This document shows, piece after piece, positions 7,139-16,560 of a stretch of DNA of 64,000 bases; the stretch's first letter is position 1, and the number at the start of each line of letters is the position of its first letter. The notes below the pieces were generated by a model. That model was not told where the DNA came from, ran no database searches, and saw only the letters and a program-made list of their open reading frames with translations. This DNA is from JALHSW01 sp963720675. GTDB lineage: Bacteria > Actinomycetota > Acidimicrobiia > IMCC26256 > PALSA-555. The stretch covers positions 1,984,001-2,048,000 of the forward strand of contig CAVRGH010000010.1 of the NCBI GenBank assembly GCA_963720675.1, read 5' to 3'. Position numbers and translations under genes: made by a program.

Positions 7139-9478
7139 ATGGCCTGGATCCGCAGGGCGGCGGAGAAGCCCGAACGCCGACCGATCGACCTCGTGCGGCT
7201 CGTGGTCGGCGCGCTCGGGGTCCTCCTACTCGGGATGTGGGCCCAGACCCAGAGCACCGTCAACGCGAACCTGTTCGCGGTCGTCAACGACCTCGCGGGC
7301 AGCCTCGAGGGCGTCGCGAACTGGTGCTACGCGCTGGGGACGATCTGGGCCGTCCTCGCCGTGACCATCGTCACCGCGTTCATCGCCCGGCGCAGGCTGG
7401 TCGTGGCCGCCAGTGTGGCCCTGGCCGGCGCCGGGGCCTGGGCGATCGCGAACGGGCTCAACGACCTCCTCGGCGACCACTCGATCAAGGGGATCTCGAT
7501 CCACCTGCGGGAGGGCACCGTCCCGACCTACCCGTCGGTGAACGTCGCGGTCGTGACCGCGCTCGCCCTCGCGCTCTCGCCCTACGTCGTGCGGCTCGTC
7601 CGGCGGGTGTTCTTCCTGTTCATCGTGCTCGAGACCTTGACCGTCATGTACCTCGGGACCGCGCTCCCGTCGGACGCCCTCGGTGGCATCTTCCTCGGCG
7701 TCGCCGTCGCCGGGCTCGTCCTGGCGATCTTCGGCGCACCGGGTGGGCGTCCGTCGATCGACGAGGTGCGCGAAGCGCTGGGTGAGCTCGGCCTCGACGC
7801 CAAGAGCGTGCAGATCTCCGAGGAGCAGGTTGCGCGGGCCTCGACGATGGACGCCGTCCTCGGATCCGGCGAGCACGTCCGGGTCCAGGCGTTCGGGCGC
7901 GATCAGCGCGACGGGCAGTTCGCGGCTCGCCTCTGGCACTGGATCATGTACCGGGAGCCCGGCGAGACCCTGCTCGGGACGCGCGCCCAGCAGGTGGAGC
8001 ACATCGGGTTCGCGATGGTGCTCGCGGAGCGAGCGGGGGTGCCCGCGGTTCGCTTGCTCAAGACAGGCGTCGCCGGCGCGGACTCGGCGATGCTCGTCAC
8101 GACGCTCGCTGATGGTCGGGCGCTCGCCACGATCGACCCCGACCAGGTCTCCGACGCAATGGTCCGTGCGGCCTGGAAGCCGGTGCTCCAGCTCCACGAG
8201 GCCGGGGTGATCCACGGGAACCTCGACGCGGAGCACCTCATCGTCGACCAGAAGGGCAAGGTCGCCCTCGCCGACTTCACGTCCTCCGACGCAGGCTCCG
8301 AGCAGTACTGGTTCGACCGCGACCTCGCAGCCGTGCTGGTCACGACGGCCCAGATCGTCGGAAACGAACGCGCGATCAAGGTCGCGGTCAAGACCCTCGG
8401 TGAGGAGCGGGTCACCGAGATCATCCCGGTCGTGCAACCGGCCGCGCTGCCCAACAGCATCACCAAGGGTCAGAAGCACCTCGCGAAGGCGCTCAAGGGG
8501 CTGCGCGGCGAGCTCGCGGCCGCCGTCGGGGCGGAAGACGTCCCACCGCTCAAGGTTCAGCGCCTCAGCCTGGTGAACATCGGGATGCTCGCGGGGATCC
8601 TCTTCGCCCTCGCGATCGCGATCCCCGAGCTCCAGGGCATCGACTTCGCGTCGGTCCAGTCCGAGTTCGAGAACGCGATCTGGGGCTACGCCGTCGTCGC
8701 GCTCATGCTCTACCCGTTCGTCACCATGTCCTGGACGTTCGCGCTCATGGGCGCCGTCAACAAAGACCTCCCGTTCGTCCCGACGTACCTCACCCAGCTC
8801 GCGTGCACCTTCCTCAACCTCATCACGCCCAACGGGATCGGCGGGACCGCGCTCCAGCTCGACTACCTCCACAAAGAGGGCGTACCGATCGCCTCCGGGG
8901 GCAGCGCGATGGTGCTGAGCACCAGCGTCGGCGGTGCGATGCAGATGATCCTGTTCGTCATCGCGGCGAGCGTGACCGGGACGTCCTTCGACCTCAGCAG
9001 CTCGAGCGGGAGCACGAGCCTGTTCGTGATTGCCATCGTCGGAGCACTGGTCGGGATCGTTCTCTTCATCCCGAAGATCCGCGACAAGGTCGTCCCCGCC
9101 GTGAAGAAGGCGGCCAGCGACATCTGGGCCGTGCTGCGCAACCCGAAGAAGGCGCTCTTGCTCTTCGGGGGCGACACGATGGGCAACCTGCTCTACCCGG
9201 CGATCCTCGGGCTCTGCCTCCTCGCGTTCGGGCAGTCGCTGCCGTTCGCCGAGCTGATGGTGGTACAGATCGGTGCCGGGATGCTCGGAGGAGCGGCCCC
9301 GGTGCCTGGTGGCATCGGCGTGACCGAGGCAGCGCTCACGTCGCTGCTCACCGGCTTCGGGATCCCCGCAGTCCCTGCGCTGGCCGCGGTGCTGCTCTTC
9401 CGCTTCATCACGTTCCTGATCCCACCGGTAGCGGGATTCTTCACCCTGCGGTGGCTGCGCGCACGGGGCTACGCGTAG
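7139..9478 (+). CDS. flippase-like (LPG synthase TM / UPF0104) protein fused to PAP2-like and pseudokinase domains
   Basis: 779 aa with three parts. Residues 1-200 form a membrane domain with PAP2-phosphatase topology, but the signature is degenerate: PSVN at 132-135 where PSGH is expected, and YLGTALPSDALGG at 171-183 without the catalytic histidine. Residues 220-430 look like a protein-kinase fold, with the catalytic loop as HGNLDAEHLI (359-368) rather than HRD...N and DFTS instead of DFG, so activity is doubtful. Residues 455-779 are an eight-helix UPF0104 domain of the MprF flippase kind, with GGAAPVPGGIGVTEAAL near the end. Probable role: moving or sensing a membrane lipid. The product starts at ATG 7139 downstream of motif site B. 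Confidence 0.8.
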   Translation: MAWIRRAAEKPERRPIDLVRLVVGALGVLLLGMWAQTQSTVNANLFAVVNDLAGSLEGVANWCYALGTIWAVLAVTIVTAFIARRRLVVAASVALAGAGAWAIANGLNDLLGDHSIKGISIHLREGTVPTYPSVNVAVVTALALALSPYVVRLVRRVFFLFIVLETLTVMYLGTALPSDALGGIFLGVAVAGLVLAIFGAPGGRPSIDEVREALGELGLDAKSVQISEEQVARASTMDAVLGSGEHVRVQAFGRDQRDGQFAARLWHWIMYREPGETLLGTRAQQVEHIGFAMVLAERAGVPAVRLLKTGVAGADSAMLVTTLADGRALATIDPDQVSDAMVRAAWKPVLQLHEAGVIHGNLDAEHLIVDQKGKVALADFTSSDAGSEQYWFDRDLAAVLVTTAQIVGNERAIKVAVKTLGEERVTEIIPVVQPAALPNSITKGQKHLAKALKGLRGELAAAVGAEDVPPLKVQRLSLVNIGMLAGILFALAIAIPELQGIDFASVQSEFENAIWGYAVVALMLYPFVTMSWTFALMGAVNKDLPFVPTYLTQLACTFLNLITPNGIGGTALQLDYLHKEGVPIASGGSAMVLSTSVGGAMQMILFVIAASVTGTSFDLSSSSGSTSLFVIAIVGALVGIVLFIPKIRDKVVPAVKKAASDIWAVLRNPKKALLLFGGDTMGNLLYPAILGLCLLAFGQSLPFAELMVVQIGAGMLGGAAPVPGGIGVTEAALTSLLTGFGIPAVPALAAVLLFRFITFLIPPVAGFFTLRWLRARGYA

Positions 9479-9488
9479 GCGGACGCGC

Positions 9489-11321
9489 TCAGAAGGCTCC
9501 GGGATCGGCGCCGTCGACTCCGATGCTGTCGGCCACCGACGGCGTGAAGTTCGACATGGTGGCTGCGGTCCGGACGAACGCGAGGTGCGTGAACGCCTGG
9601 GGGGTGTTCCCGAGCTGGCGCTTGGCCGCCGGGTCGTACTCCTCGCTGAAGATCCCGACGTCGTTCGCGATGCCCGTGAGCTTGTCGAAGAGCGTCCGCG
9701 CGTCATCCGTCCGGCCCTGCAGCACATAGTTGCTCACGAGCCAGAACGAGCACGGCAGGAACGCTCCCTCGCCCGGCGGCAGACCGTCGTCCCCGGTCTC
9801 GCTCCGATACCGCAGGACGAAGCCGTCCTGCATGAGCTCGCGCTCGATCGCGGCGACGGTGCCGACCATGCGCTCGTCGGTCGCGGGGAGGAATCCAGTC
9901 GCCGGGATCTGGAGCAGTGCCGCGTCGAGATGCTTCGACCCGTACGACTGCACGAACGAACGCTTGTCGGGGTCGTATCCCTCGGACAGCACCTGCGCGT
10001 GGATCTCGTGCTGTGACTGCTTCCAGCGGTCGACCGGCCCGGGCAACCCGAGCCGCTCGGCCGAGAGGATCGCGCTCGTGAAGCCCAGCCATGCCATCAC
10101 CTTCGAGTGCACGAAATGCTGGCGCTCGCCACGCATCTCCCAGAGCCCATCGTCGGGATGCTGCCAAGCCCCTTCGAGGTAGTCGAGGATCGCGACCTCG
10201 AGCTTCCACGCCTCGTCCGCGTCGCCGGCCGCGCCCGCGACTCGCGGCGCGACACCGCGCATCAGCGACAACGAAGCGAGCGTCTCACCGAACACGTCGA
10301 GCTGGAACTGGCCACTGGCCGCGTTGCCGACCCGAACCGGCGCTGAGCCCTCGTAGCCGGGCAGCCACGGCAGCTCGTACTCGTCGAGGCGGCGCTCGCC
10401 CGCGATGCCGTACATGATCTGCAGCTTCGACGGCTCACCCGCGGCAGCGCGCAACAACCAGTCACGCCAGGCCAGCGCCTCCTCGTGGTAGCCGCCGGTC
10501 ATCAGCGCGAAGAGCGTGAGCACCGAGTCGCGGAGCCAGCAGAACCGGTAGTCCCAGTTGCGCACGCTACCGATCCACTCCGGGAGCGAGGTCGTCGGCG
10601 CCGCGACGATCCCGCCGGTCGGCGCATAGGTGAGCGCCTTCAGTGTGATGAGCGAGCGCATGACGAGATCACGCGCCTCGCCCGCGTAGGTGCACTGCTT
10701 CGACCATTTCCGCCACCACGTCTCGGTGCGCTTGACCGCGTTCACCGCGTTGTACTCACGCGGTGAGTGCTCGTGCGACGGGTACCACGCGAGCGTGAAC
10801 GGCACCTTGTCGCCGGGACCGACGACGAAGTCGGCCACGGTCGACGGACCGGCACCGCTCGTGTCCACGGGCGTGGACAGCACCATGCAGTCGGGCCCGG
10901 CCGTCGCGTGCATGCGTCCCTCCCGATCGGTCACCCACGGCAGGTTCTGGCCGTAGTCGAACCGCATGCGGAGGTCCATGTGGATCGGGACCCGACCCGA
11001 CACCCCCTCGACCACCCGAACGAGATCGACGGTCTGCTTACGGATCGGCATGCAGTCGATGATCCGCACGACCCCGTCGTCGGTGTGGAACGTCGTCTCG
11101 AGGACCAGCGTGTCGCCCCGGTACCGGCGCTCGATGCTTTGGATGCCACCCGCCGGCGCGACCAGCCAGCGCCCGTGGTCAACCGTCCCGAGCAGCGCGG
11201 CAAACACCGCGTCGGAGTCGAACCGGGGCGCGCAGAGCCAGTCGATCGAGCCGTTCCGGGCGACCAACGCCGCGGTCTGGGTGTCGCCGATGATCGCGTA
11301 GTCCTCGATCGGGCTGGGCAT
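9489..11321 (-). CDS. glycoside hydrolase family 15 protein (trehalase/glucoamylase-like), paralogue 1
   Basis: 610 aa cytosolic enzyme expected to hydrolyse alpha-linked glucosides (trehalose or maltodextrin) with inversion to beta-glucose. It opens MPSPIEDYAIIGDTQTAALV, the bacterial GH15 N-terminal sandwich, and the (alpha/alpha)6 barrel contains VRNWDYRFCWLRDS. The two likely catalytic glutamates are in DGLWEMRG and GEGAFLPCSFWL. The ATG at 11321 is chosen because AGGAG precedes it and because the second GH15 here begins with the same residues; a longer frame would overlap the divergent gene at 11446. It is closely related to the GH15 at 20076-21905. No signal peptide is visible. Confidence 0.9.
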   Translation of the reverse strand: MPSPIEDYAIIGDTQTAALVARNGSIDWLCAPRFDSDAVFAALLGTVDHGRWLVAPAGGIQSIERRYRGDTLVLETTFHTDDGVVRIIDCMPIRKQTVDLVRVVEGVSGRVPIHMDLRMRFDYGQNLPWVTDREGRMHATAGPDCMVLSTPVDTSGAGPSTVADFVVGPGDKVPFTLAWYPSHEHSPREYNAVNAVKRTETWWRKWSKQCTYAGEARDLVMRSLITLKALTYAPTGGIVAAPTTSLPEWIGSVRNWDYRFCWLRDSVLTLFALMTGGYHEEALAWRDWLLRAAAGEPSKLQIMYGIAGERRLDEYELPWLPGYEGSAPVRVGNAASGQFQLDVFGETLASLSLMRGVAPRVAGAAGDADEAWKLEVAILDYLEGAWQHPDDGLWEMRGERQHFVHSKVMAWLGFTSAILSAERLGLPGPVDRWKQSQHEIHAQVLSEGYDPDKRSFVQSYGSKHLDAALLQIPATGFLPATDERMVGTVAAIERELMQDGFVLRYRSETGDDGLPPGEGAFLPCSFWLVSNYVLQGRTDDARTLFDKLTGIANDVGIFSEEYDPAAKRQLGNTPQAFTHLAFVRTAATMSNFTPSVADSIGVDGADPGAF

Positions 11322-11445
11322 GTGCAGACTCCTGCCGGTGGGTTCCGCCGGTTCCGACGGCGCTGCGCCGCAGGCCTCCGGCGCACGTTGGCGAACGCTA
11401 ACGCCGTAGTGTTCTCCAGACGAGGTTTGCCGGCGAGGGAGCAGG

Positions 11446-11781
11446 ATGGACATCGAGGAGTTCTACGACCAGGACCCGAAGCGCCGGGCATCCGAAGAGG
11501 TCGAGTACGGCACCGACTGGACCGACGCCAACGGGAACCGCGTCGAGCTGTCGTGGATCGAGGACACCGGCGAGCTCTACCTGATGGCCGAGCCGGTCGA
11601 GCCCATGGGCTCCGACGGCCTCGGTGACCTCTACGTGCAGAACATGCCGACGGAAGCCGTGACCGTCGAGATCCTCGGTACGTTCCCGTCGCGCGAGGAC
11701 CTCGAGGCGAAGCTCGAGGGCTGGGAAGCCGCGATGGCGCAGAAGAACAGCCTCGAGTGGGTGCGTTCCCGAGCCAGGTGA
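11446..11781 (+). CDS. conserved hypothetical protein
   Basis: 111 aa acidic soluble protein (starts MDIEEFYDQDPKRRASEEVE) with no domain I can name. The sequence GNRVELSWIEDTGELYLMAEP suggests a small beta sheet, and EDLEAKLEGWEAAMAQKN suggests a C-terminal helix. GGGAGCAGG gives a good ribosome site. It is divergent from GH15 paralogue 1 across 124 bases, and its stop overlaps the next gene's GTG (GTGA), so translation is probably coupled. Function unknown. Confidence 0.65.
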   Translation: MDIEEFYDQDPKRRASEEVEYGTDWTDANGNRVELSWIEDTGELYLMAEPVEPMGSDGLGDLYVQNMPTEAVTVEILGTFPSREDLEAKLEGWEAAMAQKNSLEWVRSRAR

Positions 11782-13344
11782 CGCGCCCCGGACGGACGAG
11801 GGCGAACGTGCACCGAACCCGGCGGTCGTGGACGAGCGTGATCGTGCTCGTGTTCGGACTCGCGATCACCCTAGGTCCGGGCGTCGCCGGGGCCTCGGAG
11901 CGGGGTCGGACGGGTCGCGTTCGCGACGCCGAGCGTCAGCGGACCGATCACGACCGGCAACGGAATCTCGCTCGTCGCTCCGTCGACCGACCTGCTCGCC
12001 GCCAACGGGTACGTCGCCGAGGAGTACTTCTTCGACGGCTCCGCAACGGCGTACGAACCGGCGAAGCCACTCACCCCGGACGGGAGGTGGCGGCTCGAGG
12101 CGAGCGGCACTGCGCCGTACGAGAGCCGCATGGTCGTGTACCGACCCGCGAACGCCGCCGACTTCAACGGAACGGTGTACGTCGAGTGGCTCAACGTGAC
12201 GTCGGGGTTCGAGACACCGGCGGTCTACAACCTCGTGCACAACGAGGTGCTTCGCGAGGGCGCGGCGTGGATCAGCGTCTCGGCCCAGGCCGGAGGGATC
12301 CAGGGCGAAGACACGATCATCGACGTCGCCGGCGCGCCACCCGGCGGGGTCAAGAAGACGGATCCCGTGCGGTACGGCCCACTGACCCATCCCGGGGACC
12401 TCTACTCGTTCGACATCTTCTCGCAGGCCGGTCTCGCCGCCGCGGGCGACGCCAAGGGAGTCGATCCCCTCGACGGCCTGCGCCCGGAGCGCGTGATCGC
12501 GGTCGGGAAGTCCCAAGCGGCCTTCCGCCTCGTGAGCTACCTCGACGGCGTGCAGCCGCAGGCCGGCATCTACGACGGCTTCCTGGTCGCGAGCCGGCAC
12601 CGCTCCGGCGCGCCCCTCGGCCCAACCGCGTTCGGGCTCCCCGACGACACGGTGCCGGAAACCGCACGGATCCGCACCGACGGAGACATCCCCGTGCTCG
12701 TCGTCCAGACCGAGACCGACCTCGAGGGCTTCCAGTCGGCGCGGGCTCGACAACCCGACTCCAAGACGCTTCGTCTCTGGGAGATCGCCGGCTCCGCGCA
12801 CGCCGACACCTACTCGGGGGCGATCGGGTTCTCCGACACCGGCGACGGCACCGCCGAGCAGCACATCCTCGACCCGGCGAACGCCGACGGCGGTGCGCTC
12901 GGCTGCTCCCAGCCGGTCAACTCCGGTCCGACCTTCGCGGTCCTGAGCGCCGCGCTGGCGCACCTCGACGGTTGGGTGGAGAACGGCACCGCGCCACCGA
13001 AGGCCCCGCGCATCGAGACCACCGGCACCGCCAAGCCGAAGATCGTCCGCGACGCACACGGCAACGCCGTCGGCGGGATCCGCACGCCGCTCGTCGATGT
13101 CCCGCTCGCCGCGCTCACCGGAGACGCGAACGACGGTTCGGTGCTGTGCTCCCTCTTCGGGCGCACCGCGCCGTTCGACGCCGCGACCCTCGCGACGCTG
13201 TACCCGACGCAGGCCGACTACGTGCAGGCATTCGATCGGGCCGCGGACCGCACCACGAAGGCGGGCTTCTGGCTGCGGCCCGAGGCCGACAACTTCAAGG
13301 CTGCTGCCGCGCGGCTGCGCGTCGGGGCTGAGCTTCAGGGGTGA
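11778..13344 (+). CDS. secreted alpha/beta-hydrolase-domain protein (PF20091-like), frameshifted
   Basis: About 520 aa. A signal peptide of the form RRSWTSVIVLVFGLAITLGPGVAGA is read in one frame. The mature protein continues in another frame as RVAFATPSVSG, YVAEEYFFDGSA and then the long hydrolase part; the switch lies near 11890-11915. The nucleophile elbow is VGKSQAAF (G-x-S-x-A), and the acid/histidine region includes LWEIAGSAHADTY. This matches a large actinobacterial family of putative esterases with unknown substrates. Start GTG 11778 overlaps the previous stop; GTG 11808 is an alternative. The product should act outside the membrane. Its stop overlaps the next GTG. Confidence 0.75.
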
Positions 13345-14021
13345 ACCCCGCGGTCCACATCGTCCTGTACGGGCTCGTGGCCGCGACGAGCCCGCTCGCG
13401 CTCGGAGCGACGATCATCGTGCTCACCAGCGGACGCGGCCGCCTCAACGGCACCGCGTTCGCGATCGGCGTGCTGATCGGGCAGACGTTCGTCGTCGTGC
13501 TCCTCGCCGTGCTCGGCGCCGCCTGGGTGCCGGCCGGCGACTCCGCCACCACCTTCCGCTCGGTCCTCGACCTGCTCCTCGGCACCGCGCTGCTCGTCGG
13601 CGGGCGCCGCGTCCTCCGCCTCCCGGCGCCCGTTCCCCACGCACCCGGTCCGCGGACCGCCGCACTGCAGGCGCGCCTCGAGGGGCTCGGTCCCGTGAGC
13701 GCACTCGGGACCGGGACGCTGCTGGGGATCGGCGGCCCCAAGCGTCTCGGACTCGCCCTCCTCGCCGCGAGCACGGTTGCTGCGGCCGACGCCTCACGCA
13801 ACGCGGAGCTGACGCTCGCCGTGATGTACATCCTGCTGGCGACCGTCCTCGTCTGGGCGCCGGTGGCGCTCTACCTGGTCCTCGCCGACCGCGCGACCGA
13901 CTGGCTGCAACGGCGCCAGGACTGGGTGCGCGCGCACCAGCGTCCGATCGTCGGATACTCGTCGTTCACGCTCGGCGCGATCCTGATCGTCGGCGGGATC
14001 CTCCAGGCGCTCGAAGCCTGA
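13341..14021 (+). CDS. GAP-family (SfLAP-like) membrane protein
   Basis: 226 aa with six hydrophobic segments in the LysE/GAP arrangement. The first helix region is VAATSPLALGATIIVLTSGRG; a conserved glycine-rich stretch GTGTLLGIGGPKRLGLAL marks the second half. Related mycobacterial proteins help export glycolipids (sulfolipid-1 addressing protein). The GTG at 13341 overlaps the hydrolase TGA by four bases, so the two are probably one operon, and a joint role in an envelope lipid or ester is a reasonable inference. The substrate is unknown. Confidence 0.7.
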   Translation: MNPAVHIVLYGLVAATSPLALGATIIVLTSGRGRLNGTAFAIGVLIGQTFVVVLLAVLGAAWVPAGDSATTFRSVLDLLLGTALLVGGRRVLRLPAPVPHAPGPRTAALQARLEGLGPVSALGTGTLLGIGGPKRLGLALLAASTVAAADASRNAELTLAVMYILLATVLVWAPVALYLVLADRATDWLQRRQDWVRAHQRPIVGYSSFTLGAILIVGGILQALEA

Positions 14022-14079
14022 GCCCGGTCACCCTTCGGCACCCGCTCGACCCGTCAGCCGAGGAGCAAGGGCGGGCCGC

Positions 14080-14100
14080 TTCACCCTCACCGGATGATGC
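14080..14100 (+). promoter_or_regulatory. 21-bp motif site C upstream of arylsulfatase
   Basis: TTCACCC, spacer TCAC, then CGGATGAT and GC. Spacing is identical to sites A, B and D. It lies about 100 bases before the arylsulfatase ATG in a 181-base intergenic region. Confidence 0.5.
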
Positions 14101-14202
14101 GCGCCGCTCGCGTGGCTCGTATCCTGCGCCTCGGAACCGACAGTGGGCCGCTGCCGGACATGCCGACCACAGCCGTCTCGCAGGCATCACGAGGAGCGAC
14201 GA

Positions 14203-16560
14203 ATGCCGACGCCGAATTTCCAGGGCAAGATCGAGCTCGACATCCGCGACTCGACACCTGACTGGACGCCGTACCTCGCACCGACAGCCCCGGAGGGTGC
14301 TCCCAACGTCCTGTTCATCGCGTGGGACGACCTCGGGTACACGACGATGGACATGTTCGGCGGGCCGGTCGACACCCCCAACATGCGCCGCATCGCCGAA
14401 CGCGGGGTGACGTTCTCCAACTTCCACACGACCGCGCTCTGCTCACCGACCCGCGCCTCACTGCTCACCGGTCGCAACGCCACGAGCAACGGCATGGCCA
14501 CCATCGCGGAGTTCGCTTCCGGTTTCCCGGGGATCTCCACCCGAATCCCGTTCGAGAACGGGTTCATCTCCGAGGTCCTCGCCGAGCAGGGCTACAACAC
14601 CTACTGCGTCGGCAAGTGGCACCTGACCCCCGGCGAGGAGTGCAACCTCGCCGCGTACAAGGGTCGCTGGCCCCTCGGGCGCGGCTTCGAACGCTTCTAC
14701 GGCTGGCTCGGCGGCGAGACGAACTCGTGGTACCCGGACCTCGTCCACGACAACCACCAGATCGACCCGCCCAGTACACCCGAGGACGGGTACCACCTCG
14801 CGGACGATCTCGCCGAGAAGGCCGTCGAGTACATCCGCGACGCCAAGGTCATCAACCCCGACAAGCCGTTCTTCATGTACTTCGCGCCCCAAGCCGGACA
14901 CGCTCCGCACCACGTCCCGCTCGAGTGGGCCGACAAGTACAAGGGCACCTTCGACGCGGGCTACGAGGCGATCCGCGACGGCATCCTGGCCCGGCAGAAG
15001 GAGCTCGGGCTGCTGCCGGGCGACACCGAGCTCTCCCCGATCAACCCCCACGGAGAGCCCGAGCGGACCGGACCCGACGGGCAGGCCTGGCCGCCGCTCG
15101 ACACCGTTCGGCCGTGGGACTCGCTCACCGCCGACGAGCAGCGGCTGTTCGCGCGGATGGCCGAGGTCTTCGCGGGGTACATCTCCTACTACGACGACCG
15201 CATCGGCCGCATCCTCGACTACCTCGAGGAATCGGGCCAGATCGACAACACGTTGATCGTCGTCATCTCCGACAACGGCGCGAGCGGTGAGGGGGGCCCG
15301 AGCGGCACGTTCAACGAGTGGGAGTTCTTCAACGGGGTGCCGTCAACGACCGAGCGCACCCTGCCGCACATCGACGAGCTCGGCACGCCGAAGTCCTACA
15401 ACCACTACAACACCGGATGGGCGTGGGCGTTCGACACCCCGTTCCCTTACTGGAAGCGATGGGCCGGCTACGAGGGCGGCGTCGCCGACATGATGCTGGT
15501 GTCGTGGCCCGCGAAGGTGCCGGCGTCGAAGGAGATCCGGCACCAGTACGTGCACGCGGTCGACATCGTGCCCACGGTCTACGACCTCCTCGGCATCGAG
15601 CCGCCCGAGGTCATCAAGGGGTACACGCAGAGCGCGGTCGAGGGTGAGACGTTCGCCGCCGCGCTGACCGACGTCAAGGCGCCGGCCAAGCGCACGCAGT
15701 TCTACACGATGCTCGGGAACCGCTCGATCTACCACGAGGGTTGGCTCGCGACGACAGTGCACCCACCGCTCTCCGGATGGGGGAAGTTCGAGACCGACGA
15801 GTGGGAGCTCTTCGACCTCGAGCACGATCGGTCACAGACGAACAACCTCGCGACCCAGGAACCCGAGCGCCTCGAACTGCTCAAGAGCCTGTGGTTCTAT
15901 TACGCGGGCGTGTACAACGGTCTCCCGCTCGATGACCGGTCTGCGCTCGAGCAGGTCCTCGCCGAGCGACCGAAGGGCGGACCCGACCGGACGCGCTACA
16001 CGTACTACCCCGACATTGCAGACGTGCCGGAGTCCGCCGGTGTGTCGATCAACGGCCGCTCGTACACCATCGCTGCGTCGGTGCAGCTCGACTCGGCCGA
16101 TGCCGAAGGCGTGCTCTACGCGCACGGCGGCGTCGCGGGCGGTCACAGCCTGTACGTGAAGGACCAGAAGCTGCGCTACACGTTCAACTGGCTCGGCAGC
16201 CAGTTCCAGGAGATCGTCGCCGACCGGGCGATCACAGCTGGGCCACACACGTTCGTCGTCGCATTCGCCGCGGACGGCCCGAGCGCTGACCCGGCCATGC
16301 CGGGCTTCAGCGGCACGGCGACGCTCTTCGTCGACGACGACGCCGTGGGCTCGGGACCCGTCACGACCCAACCAGGAGCCTTCTGCCTCATCGGCGATGG
16401 CATCTGCATCGGGCGCGACAGCGCGTCTCCAGTGACACCCGATTACACCGCGCCCTTCCGGTTCACCGGGGGGACGATCGACAAGGTGATCGTCGACGTG
16501 TCGGGGGAGAAGTTCGTCGACCCGGAGAAGACGGTCGCGGCCTGGTTCTCCAAGGACTGA
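14203..16560 (+). CDS. arylsulfatase (type I, formylglycine-dependent)
   Basis: 785 aa sulfuric ester hydrolase. The active-site signature CSPTRASLLTGR (around residues 87-98) contains the cysteine converted to formylglycine, and metal-binding WDDLGYTTMDMFGG precedes it. Other conserved blocks are CVGKWHLTPGEE and VISDNGASGEGGP. The C-terminal 180 residues form a beta-rich region typical of the large arylsulfatase subgroup. There is no clear signal peptide, so it may be cytosolic or exported by another route. ATG 14203 has GAGGAG upstream. No formylglycine-generating enzyme or anaerobic maturase was seen in this window. Motif site C lies upstream. Confidence 0.9.
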   Translation: MPTPNFQGKIELDIRDSTPDWTPYLAPTAPEGAPNVLFIAWDDLGYTTMDMFGGPVDTPNMRRIAERGVTFSNFHTTALCSPTRASLLTGRNATSNGMATIAEFASGFPGISTRIPFENGFISEVLAEQGYNTYCVGKWHLTPGEECNLAAYKGRWPLGRGFERFYGWLGGETNSWYPDLVHDNHQIDPPSTPEDGYHLADDLAEKAVEYIRDAKVINPDKPFFMYFAPQAGHAPHHVPLEWADKYKGTFDAGYEAIRDGILARQKELGLLPGDTELSPINPHGEPERTGPDGQAWPPLDTVRPWDSLTADEQRLFARMAEVFAGYISYYDDRIGRILDYLEESGQIDNTLIVVISDNGASGEGGPSGTFNEWEFFNGVPSTTERTLPHIDELGTPKSYNHYNTGWAWAFDTPFPYWKRWAGYEGGVADMMLVSWPAKVPASKEIRHQYVHAVDIVPTVYDLLGIEPPEVIKGYTQSAVEGETFAAALTDVKAPAKRTQFYTMLGNRSIYHEGWLATTVHPPLSGWGKFETDEWELFDLEHDRSQTNNLATQEPERLELLKSLWFYYAGVYNGLPLDDRSALEQVLAERPKGGPDRTRYTYYPDIADVPESAGVSINGRSYTIAASVQLDSADAEGVLYAHGGVAGGHSLYVKDQKLRYTFNWLGSQFQEIVADRAITAGPHTFVVAFAADGPSADPAMPGFSGTATLFVDDDAVGSGPVTTQPGAFCLIGDGICIGRDSASPVTPDYTAPFRFTGGTIDKVIVDVSGEKFVDPEKTVAAWFSKD

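Noticed and set aside
7226..9727. Long open frame on the minus strand opposite the flippase gene
   Set aside because: Its product is a charged low-complexity sequence typical of antisense frames in GC-rich DNA. The plus-strand frame has clear domains and membrane helices.
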